35,014 bases of DNA from a virus, in the IMG/VR virus record IMGVR_UViG_3300010354_010414, positions 1 through 35,014 of that record. The stretch is one strand, 5' to 3'. Below the pieces are notes generated by a model. That model was given only the letters and a program-made list of their open reading frames with translations. It was not told the DNA's origin and ran no database searches. The position numbers and the translations under genes are program-made. Shown one piece after another: positions 1 to 7,992 of this stretch (within the stretch, counting starts at the first letter, position 1; every line of letters begins with the position of its first letter).

Positions 1-727
1 AGTTTAATACCATTTTCGTTTCTGTAATATCTTCGACTAACCCATGAATATTATTTGTAATATTGAAAACCTTATTATTTTTTTTATATACGAAAATATA
101 TGAATTTTGTAATGGGTTGTTTGATTGTTCTTCTATCCATACCAAGTTAAAGTTTTGATCAATAATATTGTACTTATTACTAGTTGTATATACATATGGC
201 ATATATTCTTGACTAGTATAGTTGTTTGTAGTAGATCTAATAGAATTAATAATAGCCTGCTTTGTATAAACAATATTTTCATGTGGGGGGTGAGATATAA
301 AATTATTATTAATATCTATTCCATAAATAGATTTAACATTTGTAGCATCATAATGATTGGATTGTAAAAAATCAATAATATTTTTACTATAGTTGTGAAG
401 ATAGATATTTTGACATTCTATCGGAAAATAAAAATTATATCCTAGTAAACCATAGTTTTTTATAACATTGGTTATATCAAAATGATTGATATTTTCAATA
501 ATTAATAGTTTTTTATGATTAATATAATCTATAAAATGATCTTTAATTAAATGAATTAATTTTTGATATGTATTATTATGAATAGTATTCTGTGATATAT
601 CTGTTATTAATGCACAGTACGGGTCGATATTATGCTGTGAAAACACAGTATATAGTGTTTTGATACAAAGATTAGGATACTGTCCATGATTTCTTAACAA
701 GAATAAAGATTTATTAGTTGCTATCAT
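1..727 (-). CDS. Unknown protein, 3' end outside the window
   Basis: An open frame runs from an ATG at 725-727 to the window edge without a stop, giving 242 complete codons; the C-terminus is missing. It begins MIATNKSLFLL and is rich in Asn, Ile, Tyr and His. I recognise no family. Its start overlaps the last 14 bases of the upstream glycosyltransferase gene, which is how genes in this minus-strand run are normally packed. The codon use is as AT-rich as its neighbours, which supports a real gene. Given the neighbours it may be another glycan-related protein, but nothing in the visible part proves that. Confidence 0.75.
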   Translation of the reverse strand, partial: MIATNKSLFLLRNHGQYPNLCIKTLYTVFSQHNIDPYCALITDISQNTIHNNTYQKLIHLIKDHFIDYINHKKLLIIENINHFDITNVIKNYGLLGYNFYFPIECQNIYLHNYSKNIIDFLQSNHYDATNVKSIYGIDINNNFISHPPHENIVYTKQAIINSIRSTTNNYTSQEYMPYVYTTSNKYNIIDQNFNLVWIEEQSNNPLQNSYIFVYKKNNKVFNITNNIHGLVEDITETKMVLN

Positions 728-2027
728 AATAGTCTATACTATCTATTGTGGTTCTTTTGCCATATCCACTACTCTTATAATAAGGTATTATTACTGCATG
801 GTGAGGTAATTTTTCTATTCCAATATTTTGTTGCCATATCAAATTATTTTTTATGATAGATACAATATCATAATCCTTTAGGTCTTTTCTAAATAATAAC
901 TTATTTGCATTATCTTCTATACACAGGGTAATAAATTCTATATCTGGATTAATGTATGTTAAGAAAAATTTGTCAAATTTGACCATAATCTTTTTCTTTA
1001 ATAGCATATTGTTTGACCATTCCTCGTCAGACATTATATATGCAAATGGCGCATCATTTCTTGGATTAAAAGCATACTTATGAATATCTTTATCTTTAAA
1101 AGAAACACCGCAGTATTTCTCATATTCATGTAGTGATCTAGTTTTTCCTAAATCATAAATACCAAAATTAATATCATTTGGTTCTATACCTAATAATTTT
1201 CTAATTCTTTCTTTGGCCCTTACACCCCTTTTTTCTGCACTAATCATAAAACCATTACCATTTTGGTGATTATCCCAATGTTTATGTTCATTGGGTCTAA
1301 GATAAAAATGCCATATTATAGGAAATAATGGGTGATAAAAATCGTATCCATGAGTATATGCTCTAGCACTTAAAGATATCTCTTCTCCCCTAAAATAAAG
1401 ATTTGGGTCATATAAACATTCTTTACAAAACTCACCCAATGTAAAAATAAAATGACCTGATAAAAATCTTGCTGGTACTGTGATCAACCCGGAACTTATA
1501 AGAGACGATGCTTGTCTTATAGTAATTGGTCTAAAGACAATATCTCCATCTTCAGTAAATGTATCATAAGAATTGATCTGTATCACCCCATCATCACAAG
1601 TACCATCTAATCTATACGACGGACAATATCCACCTATAATAGGTTTATGACTACCATCATTTTGTTTATTTTGCAACAAATCTATTAGAACAGAATCCCA
1701 CTGAGGAATAAATCTATGATGAGAATCTAGTTGCAAATAATATTTTTCACCATTATATAGTTTTTGTTGAACGTTATATCTTGCCCAGCATGTTCCATTA
1801 CTATCTCTCCAATTATGAAAATCTATAGAAAAATTAACATTATATGTTTTCTTAATATGTTTGATTTTATATAGTATTTCCTTAGAGTCTTGAAGACATA
1901 TTCCAAAATGTAATCTAGATTTCTTGTCGCTTTTTTCGATACAGTCTACAATTGTAGGAATAAGTTCAGGATCCCTATATGAAGCTATACTTATAAATAT
2001 TTTATCAGATAACTTTGTCTGTTTCAT
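714..2027 (-). CDS. GlcNAc-transferase-like glycosyltransferase (GT60/Skp1-type)
   Basis: 437 residues. The N-terminus FISIASYRDPEL (11-22), followed by an Asp/Cys-containing helix, and the segment WARYNVQQKLYNGEKYY (81-97) leading to LQLDSHHRF (98-106) match the family of UDP-GlcNAc:hydroxyproline GlcNAc-transferases first described for eukaryotic Skp1. The DSH motif takes the place of the metal-binding DxD. Family members transfer GlcNAc to a protein hydroxyl; the acceptor here is unknown, and a virion protein or glycan is an inference. The ATG start overlaps the upstream DeoC-like gene by 23 bases. The part after about residue 290 is less typical and may bind the acceptor. The family is sure, the substrate is not. 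Confidence 0.85.
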   Translation of the reverse strand: MKQTKLSDKIFISIASYRDPELIPTIVDCIEKSDKKSRLHFGICLQDSKEILYKIKHIKKTYNVNFSIDFHNWRDSNGTCWARYNVQQKLYNGEKYYLQLDSHHRFIPQWDSVLIDLLQNKQNDGSHKPIIGGYCPSYRLDGTCDDGVIQINSYDTFTEDGDIVFRPITIRQASSLISSGLITVPARFLSGHFIFTLGEFCKECLYDPNLYFRGEEISLSARAYTHGYDFYHPLFPIIWHFYLRPNEHKHWDNHQNGNGFMISAEKRGVRAKERIRKLLGIEPNDINFGIYDLGKTRSLHEYEKYCGVSFKDKDIHKYAFNPRNDAPFAYIMSDEEWSNNMLLKKKIMVKFDKFFLTYINPDIEFITLCIEDNANKLLFRKDLKDYDIVSIIKNNLIWQQNIGIEKLPHHAVIIPYYKSSGYGKRTTIDSIDYYDSN

Positions 2028-2661
2028 AGAATAATTTGAGAGCGTTGATATTTTTAAATCTAATTCCGTATACTTTGTTATTGATTAGTTCTACAATATG
2101 ATTTTTTAGCCAAACATCAGCTGTCGTTATACATTTTATATTTGTTTTTTGGTTTAGATACATACAGGCTATAATATTATCATTAATATTATCTAGCATA
2201 TATCCACTAGAAGGATAGATTTTTTTAATATCATTATGATATAATATGTCAGCTATTTTAGTTAATACCACATAATCAAATAAGCGATATTCTAGAACAT
2301 AATTAATTTCTACATTATTTGATAAACACAATTCTTGATTAGTTTTGACATCTTCACGAAATTTATCATATTTTCTATTACTAAGCAATAAAGAAGGAAT
2401 CATTACATCCACTTTTGACGCACCACATTTTATGGCATATTCTATTTCTTTTTTTCTTGTATCTGTGTCTGATACTCCTAATGGGAAATCTATTGGGCAA
2501 GATATTTTGGTATCAGAATCACATAAAACTCTTTTTGCTAATCTAAGATAATAAGAAAATATAGATATATAGTCTAGGTTATAGTCTTTGATTTGTACTA
2601 AAGTATTTTTAATATCAATATCTTTGTATTCTAAACTATGTATTGCGAATTCTAGTAGCAT
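2005..2661 (-). CDS. DeoC (deoxyribose-phosphate aldolase)-like protein lacking the Schiff-base lysine
   Basis: 218 residues from the ATG at 2661; a GTG at 2709 would add 16 residues inside clpP. The class I DERA pattern is recognisable: IDFPLG followed by a charged helix, KCGASKVDVMIP (Asp85, matching E. coli Asp102), then NYVLEYRLF in place of KVIIETGEL. At the position of FIKTSTG, where E. coli Lys167 forms the Schiff base, this protein has IYPSSG, with Tyr149 in place of the lysine. The lysine of the VGFKPAGG loop may persist as Lys176. It may be non-catalytic, use another lysine (two lie just upstream), or act on another ligand. It overlaps clpP by 26 bases. Confidence 0.7.
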   Translation of the reverse strand: MLLEFAIHSLEYKDIDIKNTLVQIKDYNLDYISIFSYYLRLAKRVLCDSDTKISCPIDFPLGVSDTDTRKKEIEYAIKCGASKVDVMIPSLLLSNRKYDKFREDVKTNQELCLSNNVEINYVLEYRLFDYVVLTKIADILYHNDIKKIYPSSGYMLDNINDNIIACMYLNQKTNIKCITTADVWLKNHIVELINNKVYGIRFKNINALKLFYETDKVI

Positions 2662-3331
2662 TTTTTTTTCGTTTATGTTTTTTGATACTATCAATATTTG
2701 GATATTCACTAGATCCTAGTATACCATCAGCAAATCCATATTGTATAGCCTCGTCAGCATTTAATATCCAATCACTTTTATTCGCTAGCTGTGATAGTAT
2801 GTGTTTTTTAATCATCATTTTTTTCCATTTTTTTTCTTCTGCTAATGGACTATGTAAACATTTTTCCGTAAAAATATCAATCATTTTATCTGTTTCTTTT
2901 GCGCTCCACTCTAAACTACTCATCGCTGCTTTATGTTCATTATCTATACTAAGAGATCCATAGTGAATTAGAACATGAGTATTAGGCATAAGAATTCTTT
3001 TATGAGCAGCCTGTAATAAAACACTACTTGCTGATTCCACCTTAGCATAGGCCAAAATAGTAATTTCGCTTTCGCTATATTTTATAGTATCAAACATTCC
3101 TAGACAATCTTCCCAAACACCGCCCGGCAAATGCATGTGAATAAGTATGGGATCTTTAGATATTAAATTGAGGTATCTAATATTTTTTTCTAGTTTTGTG
3201 GCAACTTTAAAATCCACACCAGATTCTTCTTCTGCATCAGAGGAATGAAGATATATTTCTCTATTTTGAATATCTATATTTAGATCGTGTAATACTTGTA
3301 TGTAATTATCGTTATTAGGTATTGTGTTCAT
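2636..3331 (-). CDS. clpP: ClpP-type serine protease
   Basis: 231 residues. The ClpP/crotonase-fold core is clear: IHMHLPGGVWEDCLGMFDTI (64-83), the nucleophile region VESASSVLLQAAHKR with Ser100, PNTHVLIHYG with His123, and KSDWILNADEAIQYGFADGI with Asp187. The Ser-His-Asp triad is therefore complete. The oxyanion segment LPGG is retained, while the usual GxAxS before the nucleophile is altered to KVES. Bacterial ClpP cuts unfolded proteins with a Clp ATPase; phage copies can instead process head proteins. No Clp ATPase is in view, so either role is possible. The C-terminus is a Lys/Arg-rich tail. It overlaps both neighbours. Confidence 0.88.
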   Translation of the reverse strand: MNTIPNNDNYIQVLHDLNIDIQNREIYLHSSDAEEESGVDFKVATKLEKNIRYLNLISKDPILIHMHLPGGVWEDCLGMFDTIKYSESEITILAYAKVESASSVLLQAAHKRILMPNTHVLIHYGSLSIDNEHKAAMSSLEWSAKETDKMIDIFTEKCLHSPLAEEKKWKKMMIKKHILSQLANKSDWILNADEAIQYGFADGILGSSEYPNIDSIKKHKRKKNATRIRNT

Positions 3332-3725
3332 ATATGTAGTCGTATAGTCTGGTGTTAATATCTCTCATAACTACAGAGTCAGTGAAAGCTTTTCCAACAC
3401 CTATTCTAAATCTATATCTAGTGAAAATATCTAAAGTTTCTACACCGTCTACCGATTCCAATAAACTGGCTATAGTAGAAGATAAAGAAAAATTAGTATG
3501 TCCTAGCCATAAATTAAAATTTTTCATACATATATTAGCCGAATTATATGGTAATATTCCCATGGGGGTAATCATAACAAGTTGTTTTGATATTTTTTCG
3601 TGATGATGTTCATCATCGGATTCTTCTGCGTCTTCAAATTCTGATTCCACATTATCTAATTCATCGACCAATTCATCTTGCCACTTTTGCCATATAATTA
3701 TAGGTTCTTCCATAATGATAATCAC
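3315..3725 (-). CDS. Unknown phage protein, acidic N-terminus
   Basis: 136 residues from a GTG whose GTGA overlaps the upstream stop; an ATG four codons later (3713) is an equally good start. The first 45 residues are acidic and end in DDEHHHEK. The rest is a compact domain with LVMITPMGILPYN and GVETLDIFTRYRFRIGVGKAF. I do not recognise a family. The gene lies directly upstream of clpP and overlaps it by 17 bases, so the products are probably made together; a substrate or partner of the protease is a guess. Confidence 0.75.
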   Translation of the reverse strand: MIIIMEEPIIIWQKWQDELVDELDNVESEFEDAEESDDEHHHEKISKQLVMITPMGILPYNSANICMKNFNLWLGHTNFSLSSTIASLLESVDGVETLDIFTRYRFRIGVGKAFTDSVVMRDINTRLYDYIYEHNT

Positions 3726-4153
3726 TTATTGGTATTATAGTATTTGGAAAAAACTTCTGTTGGTTTAATAATAGGATCGTTAATTGCTATTTGTTCTTTT
3801 TCTTTTTCTTTTTCTTTTTCCAAGATTGTCCATTTACGAATAACATCGTTAGTGAACTGTTTATATTGTTCTATACCACCAATATCTTCCATAATTAGTT
3901 TGGCTAATGTATATGTTACATACTGTGAGTTGACTACATTGAGAAATTCTGCAATTTTGGATGTATATAAATTATACTTTTGCTCAGAAGTTATTTCTAA
4001 ATTATCAAATTCTATAAATATATCTACATCAAAATTACTATTCAAAGCTAATTCTATTACACAAAAATTAGATGGATCTTTTTTAGGTTTTTCATTTTCT
4101 TTATTTCTTTTGAATATATTAAATAGGTTATATAATTGTTTTATTAATAACAT
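3722..4153 (-). CDS. Unknown small protein with a Lys-Glu repeat
   Basis: 143 residues, no recognised family. A hydrophobic/basic N-terminus (LLIKQLYNLFNIFKRNK) is followed by a mixed domain and, near the C-terminus, a run of alternating Glu and Lys written by a perfect hexanucleotide repeat at 3796-3819. The run should form a charged single helix. The start overlaps the upstream gene by 26 bases and the stop overlaps the next gene as GTGA. Because the plus strand of this segment is also open, the frame was judged by the unbroken chain of overlaps on the minus strand. Confidence 0.7.
   Translation of the reverse strand: MLLIKQLYNLFNIFKRNKENEKPKKDPSNFCVIELALNSNFDVDIFIEFDNLEITSEQKYNLYTSKIAEFLNVVNSQYVTYTLAKLIMEDIGGIEQYKQFTNDVIRKWTILEKEKEKEKEQIAINDPIIKPTEVFSKYYNTNK
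3796..3819. repeat. Hexanucleotide microsatellite inside a gene
   Basis: Four perfect copies of CTTTTT on the plus strand (GAAAAA-type on the coding minus strand), with a partial fifth copy. It encodes alternating Lys and Glu. Gain or loss of units by polymerase slippage would keep the frame and only change helix length. Confidence 0.9.
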
Positions 4154-4562
4154 GGTCTATTAAAAGATTAAGATTGGTATTATTTGTAAAACCACTATGA
4201 TCAGCATCATATATCAATTTATGCCAATGATGGGTATTTTTAGTTTTATTTTTCAGTAAAATACCGCCGCACAAAATAACTAAATTAGATTGATTATCAT
4301 AATTTTCAATTTTAGTTTTAAGATATTCTATCGTTAATTCATTTTGAAGAGATATTATATTAAAATCACATTCTTCTGTAAACTTAAAAGATGATTGATC
4401 GAAGGATTGTTTAATATAGTATCTAATTTCATTATGAAGATGATCTATGTGTTGTATGGTTATTACTGGAAGATCCAATTGTTTAGGAGATAAAGATAAA
4501 CAATACGAGTTATTGTTATCATTAGTTAGTCCAATAAACACCACATACACATTGGATATCAT
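4128..4562 (-). CDS. Unknown protein
   Basis: 144 residues, beginning MISNVYVVFIGLTND. The start (beta strand, then SLSPKQLDLPVITIQ, then a helix) is faintly like the opening of a NUDIX fold, but no GX5EX7REUXEE box is present, so I do not call it NUDIX. A second hydrophobic strand, NLVILCGGILL, precedes a His-rich segment (THHWHK). The ATG overlaps the sigma-factor stop as ATGA, indicating translational coupling. No function can be given. Confidence 0.72.
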   Translation of the reverse strand: MISNVYVVFIGLTNDNNNSYCLSLSPKQLDLPVITIQHIDHLHNEIRYYIKQSFDQSSFKFTEECDFNIISLQNELTIEYLKTKIENYDNQSNLVILCGGILLKNKTKNTHHWHKLIYDADHSGFTNNTNLNLLIDHVINKTII

Positions 4563-5137
4563 ACTAAAACTTCTCGTATTTTTTTGATACTATTTTTTAT
4601 AGTTTGTCTAACAGCTTCTCTTGTTATATTAAAATGTTCTCCAATTTCTTGTAATGTTAAACCATCTAGATAATACATTCTTAATTGGGTTTTTTGACGA
4701 TCATTTAAAATATTAGAACTAAAAATCATATCTACCAAATCATTGGTTAATTCTAGATTTTCATCATAAATAATATTATCTATCGGTTGATATTCAGATT
4801 CGTCAACTATAAGACTATCATATGTATTATCATCTTCATTAATATAGTTATCTATTGATAACATATTTTTATTTTTTCCTCTTTTAGTCAAATATGTCTG
4901 AATAGACCAAATAGCACACTGATTTCTATAAGAATATCTGGTTTTTTTCTTACCTGTGGTTTTACCAACTCTATCATTGTCATACTTCCAGTCAGCAACC
5001 ATAATAGCATGAGCAACATCTGCTATTGCATCATCATTTTTTAACATGTTTTTAGCCGCAGACTTACCAAATTTACTAATAATTTTCTTAGCTAAATTTA
5101 GATATACAGACAAATCATCATATTCTGTGTTATTCAT
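4559..5137 (-). CDS. Sigma-70-family RNA polymerase sigma factor
   Basis: 192 residues. A region-2-like segment (about 34-88: DDAIADVAHAIMVADWKYD, then YSYRNQCAIWSIQTYLTKR) contacts the -10 element in known sigma factors. A clear region 4 (about 143-190) contains LNDRQKTQLRMYYLDGLTL and the helix-turn-helix EIGEHFNITREAVRQTI. The spacer between them is short and acidic, and regions 1 and 3 are missing or minimal, as in phage and group 4 sigmas. It would redirect host RNA polymerase to a phage gene class, analogous to T4 gp55. The start has a good site, AAAGGATATA before ATG. Its own promoter class cannot be told from this window. Confidence 0.9.
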   Translation of the reverse strand: MNNTEYDDLSVYLNLAKKIISKFGKSAAKNMLKNDDAIADVAHAIMVADWKYDNDRVGKTTGKKKTRYSYRNQCAIWSIQTYLTKRGKNKNMLSIDNYINEDDNTYDSLIVDESEYQPIDNIIYDENLELTNDLVDMIFSSNILNDRQKTQLRMYYLDGLTLQEIGEHFNITREAVRQTIKNSIKKIREVLV

Positions 5138-5172
5138 TATATCCTTTCAAAAAGTCCTAAGTAAAATTTAGA

Positions 5173-5652
5173 TTACTTTGTTAATTTCTTCCATTGTTTT
5201 GGATCTGGTCTATCAGGATCTCCTGGTTTAGCTGGTTTATATTTTTTGCCCTCTCTTTCCTTTTTTCTTCGTATATTTTCCCATAATCCAGGTAGGTTCT
5301 TTGCTGCTTCCGCTGCTTCAGTATCGGTTTCTGTTTCACCGAACATGAGGAAATTGTGAATTGTTAACATATAATCTTCCGTAATAGCAATTTTACCCTG
5401 TAGCCAACTTTCTGTCAATCCTTCCTTAACAGAAGGATTTTCAATAGTATCGATGATAGCTTGTGCATGTAATGCAATCGATTTTATAGAGCCTAGACTC
5501 ATTTCATAGAAATCATATTTATATTCCATTAGTTCCATTTCTGGACTTTCTTTTTCTATATCCTCGACTTTTGTAAAGTCTCCATTTTCTGCTTTAGATT
5601 TAGAGGAGATGCTATTACTTATAGAATTAAGAATTTGATAAAAACGATTCAT
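5173..5652 (-). CDS. Conserved phage protein, probable virion component
   Basis: 159 residues. The central part, YEMSLGSIKSIALHAQAIID followed by LTESWLQGKIAITEDYMLTI, resembles small helical proteins found in structural regions of many large myoviruses, usually of unknown role. The C-terminus is rich in Pro, Lys and Asp (PGDPDRPDPKQWK) and probably disordered. The site GAGGTT precedes the ATG, and the start also overlaps the stop of a 16-codon upstream ORF as ATGA. The structural assignment rests on remembered resemblance only. Confidence 0.75.
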   Translation of the reverse strand: MNRFYQILNSISNSISSKSKAENGDFTKVEDIEKESPEMELMEYKYDFYEMSLGSIKSIALHAQAIIDTIENPSVKEGLTESWLQGKIAITEDYMLTIHNFLMFGETETDTEAAEAAKNLPGLWENIRRKKEREGKKYKPAKPGDPDRPDPKQWKKLTK

Positions 5653-5699
5653 ATTATAACCTCATATTTATTTAAAAGAAATTCAATCTTATTTTTCAT
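5649..5699 (-). CDS. Candidate 16-residue leader peptide
   Basis: The gap between the methyltransferase gene and the 159-residue gene holds an ORF starting MKNKIEFLLNKYE and ending with TGA that overlaps the next start as ATGA. AGGAAA lies about 8 bases upstream of its ATG. It could be a real microprotein or a leader coupling translation to the next gene. It is too short for composition to decide. Confidence 0.35.
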   Translation of the reverse strand: MKNKIEFLLNKYEVII

Positions 5700-5715
5700 T
5701 CTAAATTTCCTATAA

Positions 5716-6405
5716 TTAAAGGATATTTTTATTAGACCTAACTATAGCAAATCCATCTATACTTTGTTCTTTTGGTGTTTTTATGATTGACCAGTCATAA
5801 TGAAAATCTAAATCTCTACATAATTTTCTAACACCATCCCAAGAATAGATGTCATGCAAGAGTATTATACCATTTTTATTTAATAGTTTTGCTGCTTCCA
5901 AAAAATCTTGTTGCACAGAATAGTAGTCATGAAGACCGTCTATAAAAATACAATCAAATTTTCTGTCAAAATCTTCGGATTTATATATTTTTATTGGTGT
6001 TGGTTGAATGTGTCCTCTAAAAAAACCATCTAAAATTTTTACTTTATTATTATCTATAAATTTTTTATTGAGTTTGTTAAACATAATCCTTGGATAATTA
6101 AAAATTCTATGAGTTATATTTGGATCAATAGAATATCCTACTTCTGGCTGAAACATATGCATAAACACATGAAAGCTTAATCCTATATAAGACCCTATTT
6201 CTAAATAAGAGTTTATATTCTGTATGTCTATTATATTGTTTAAAGCAATTATATCTGGAATTTTTATAGATCCATATCTAATATGAGAATCTATAATTTT
6301 AGACTCATCAATTAGTGTGTGTTCATAATTATCTAACAAAAATTTATGACTATAATGATATAATTCTAATAAATGATGTTCAGTTAATTTTGTTTTTACT
6401 ACCAT
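5716..6405 (-). CDS. Class I SAM-dependent methyltransferase (Methyltransf_24-like)
   Basis: 229 residues. The SAM-binding motif is SYLEIGSYIGLSF, followed by the acidic strand GYSIDPN. FDCIFIDGLHDYYSVQQD and a strand ending GIILLHDIY are hallmarks of the CmcI/Methyltransf_24 group, in which the Asp and His residues often hold a metal. Such enzymes commonly methylate sugars or small metabolites, which fits the many glycosyltransferases around it. The ATG overlaps the upstream gene by 7 bases. The acceptor cannot be told from sequence. Confidence 0.88.
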   Translation of the reverse strand: MVVKTKLTEHHLLELYHYSHKFLLDNYEHTLIDESKIIDSHIRYGSIKIPDIIALNNIIDIQNINSYLEIGSYIGLSFHVFMHMFQPEVGYSIDPNITHRIFNYPRIMFNKLNKKFIDNNKVKILDGFFRGHIQPTPIKIYKSEDFDRKFDCIFIDGLHDYYSVQQDFLEAAKLLNKNGIILLHDIYSWDGVRKLCRDLDFHYDWSIIKTPKEQSIDGFAIVRSNKNIL

Positions 6406-6923
6406 GATTTACATGCCCAGTATCGTGCTTTCCATTTAGGTCCTGGATTATCACAATTGTGTCTTGCTCTAAAACTTTTACGACGTTCAGGAATATTTTT
6501 CTTAATTTTCATATTAGGATCACCAAAGTTAACTTTCACAACATTACCTTTATCATTTTTCACATAAACACTAAATTTTTTCGGACCATCAGGAGTTCTA
6601 AATGGTTTGTTGAGTGTAACTTTGCGACCACCCTTTTCTGCTGCTATGACCAAACCATCTTCTGAATATATACTAATATCAGAAGCTAGATCTACTTCAA
6701 CAACAAATTCATCCCAGTCATCGTCCCATGAGCAGTTACTAGCCAATAAATTATATTGTACTTCTTCCAATAGGTCATGATCTCCTTTAGTTTTGGTTTG
6801 ACCTATACAAATAGCAACTCTTTGTTTAGTGTCTGGATACTCCTTTTTCATGGTCTCATTACTCATACATCTTGAGACAAATTTATCTTTTTGCTCATTT
6901 TGTTTGCGACTAGGAATTGGCAT
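6399..6923 (-). CDS. Phage protein with two conserved Cys-containing modules
   Basis: 174 residues. The N-terminus, KDKFVSRCMSNETMKKEYPD followed by QRVAICIGQ, is a short motif seen in many phage head and portal-region proteins. The C-terminus, GDPNMKIKKNIPERRKSFRA, then a Cys/Pro-rich stretch ending KARYWACKSW, is a second widespread phage module of unknown function that I associate with head-maturation regions. Between them is an acidic linker. The Cys residues (RCM, AIC, HNC, WAC) could bind metal. It overlaps both neighbours, by 14 and 7 bases. A virion or assembly role is inferred from family distribution, not shown. Confidence 0.8.
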   Translation of the reverse strand: MPIPSRKQNEQKDKFVSRCMSNETMKKEYPDTKQRVAICIGQTKTKGDHDLLEEVQYNLLASNCSWDDDWDEFVVEVDLASDISIYSEDGLVIAAEKGGRKVTLNKPFRTPDGPKKFSVYVKNDKGNVVKVNFGDPNMKIKKNIPERRKSFRARHNCDNPGPKWKARYWACKSW

Positions 6924-7992
6924 ATAAGGAATCTCCTATAATTTTAGCAGTATTTTTCCATGAATATGATTTAGCTGTTGTTAATCCTTCAGAATTATTT
7001 CTAATATTCTGAGAATACACCAATCTCATATATTCGACTGTTTGTTCTAATTGATGATCTCCCAATAATGCCCATTGTCCGAATCCATTAAAAAACTTAT
7101 CGTCTTTAGCATCACATAAACTATCGATATTTATTAAATAGCTATTTTTATTTGTGCAATATTCTGTATGAGCAGAATAATTAGTAGTTATAATAGGCTT
7201 ATCCATAGCCATTACTTCTAGAATTTCATTATTCCATCCTTCTGCTCTAGCCGGGAATATGCCACAATCAGCTAAATTAATAATTTGGGCTAAATCTTGG
7301 TGAGTTTTTTGCCTGGGAAAAATTTTAATTTTGGATCCCAGTTTACTTTTGAGGTATAAATTTTGCCAAATTTTTTGCTCGTTTTCTGTTAGGAAAAAAT
7401 TATGATTTAACATCCATAATTCAACATTATCTTGTTCGGTGAATGCACTATTAAAAGCTTCTATTAAAAAATCATGACCTTTTCTTAACTCCCACTTTCC
7501 AATATTAATAAAAACATATTTATCATTATCTTTATTTGTTGTTAAAACTTTCTGGAAAATATTAGTATCAACTGCTAGTGGACTAACAACAATTTCTGTG
7601 GTGATATCGTTATCTAATAAAACCTGTTTTCCCCATTTACTAGCAACAAACACAACATCCAAATTATTAATCATATTTTTTTCTATATCATTCAACCTAT
7701 TCAATTCAAAAAATATCAACGATCCATATCTGCCACTACCTATTCTATGAGATAAATCATATTGATGCCATATTTTTAAACATGGATTATTTTTATTCCA
7801 TTTAGTATTAGTTTCTCGTAGTATATTTAATATATCAACTTTATCTTCCTCTGACTCTACATTAGCCTGTCCTATAGGGAACAAATGAATATTATATCCA
7901 TTTTGTTGTAATCCCCTAAATATATTATGAGACGATATACCATATCCTGTACTATTAGTTACAGGACAGTGCAAATTAATAGTTTTGTTCAT
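6910..7992 (-). CDS. GT4-family glycosyltransferase
   Basis: 360 residues with a GT-B layout. The N-terminal domain opens with NLHCPVTNSTGYGISSHN; the C-terminal nucleotide-sugar domain contains FINIGKWELRKGHDFLIEAF and the E-x7-E motif ARAEGWNNEILEVMAMDKPI, the usual GT4 signature. GT4 enzymes are retaining transferases using activated sugars. The start overlaps the GMP reductase stop as ATGA. Likely part of the window-wide glycan programme; donor and acceptor are unknown. Confidence 0.9.
   Translation of the reverse strand: MNKTINLHCPVTNSTGYGISSHNIFRGLQQNGYNIHLFPIGQANVESEEDKVDILNILRETNTKWNKNNPCLKIWHQYDLSHRIGSGRYGSLIFFELNRLNDIEKNMINNLDVVFVASKWGKQVLLDNDITTEIVVSPLAVDTNIFQKVLTTNKDNDKYVFINIGKWELRKGHDFLIEAFNSAFTEQDNVELWMLNHNFFLTENEQKIWQNLYLKSKLGSKIKIFPRQKTHQDLAQIINLADCGIFPARAEGWNNEILEVMAMDKPIITTNYSAHTEYCTNKNSYLINIDSLCDAKDDKFFNGFGQWALLGDHQLEQTVEYMRLVYSQNIRNNSEGLTTAKSYSWKNTAKIIGDSLYANS

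Noticed and set aside
125-367. Plus-strand 80-residue ORF.
   Set aside because: It is the shadow of the open minus-strand gene 727-1 and has no ribosome site.
4128-4562. NUDIX hydrolase call.
   Set aside because: The start looks NUDIX-like but the Nudix box with its Glu residues is missing.
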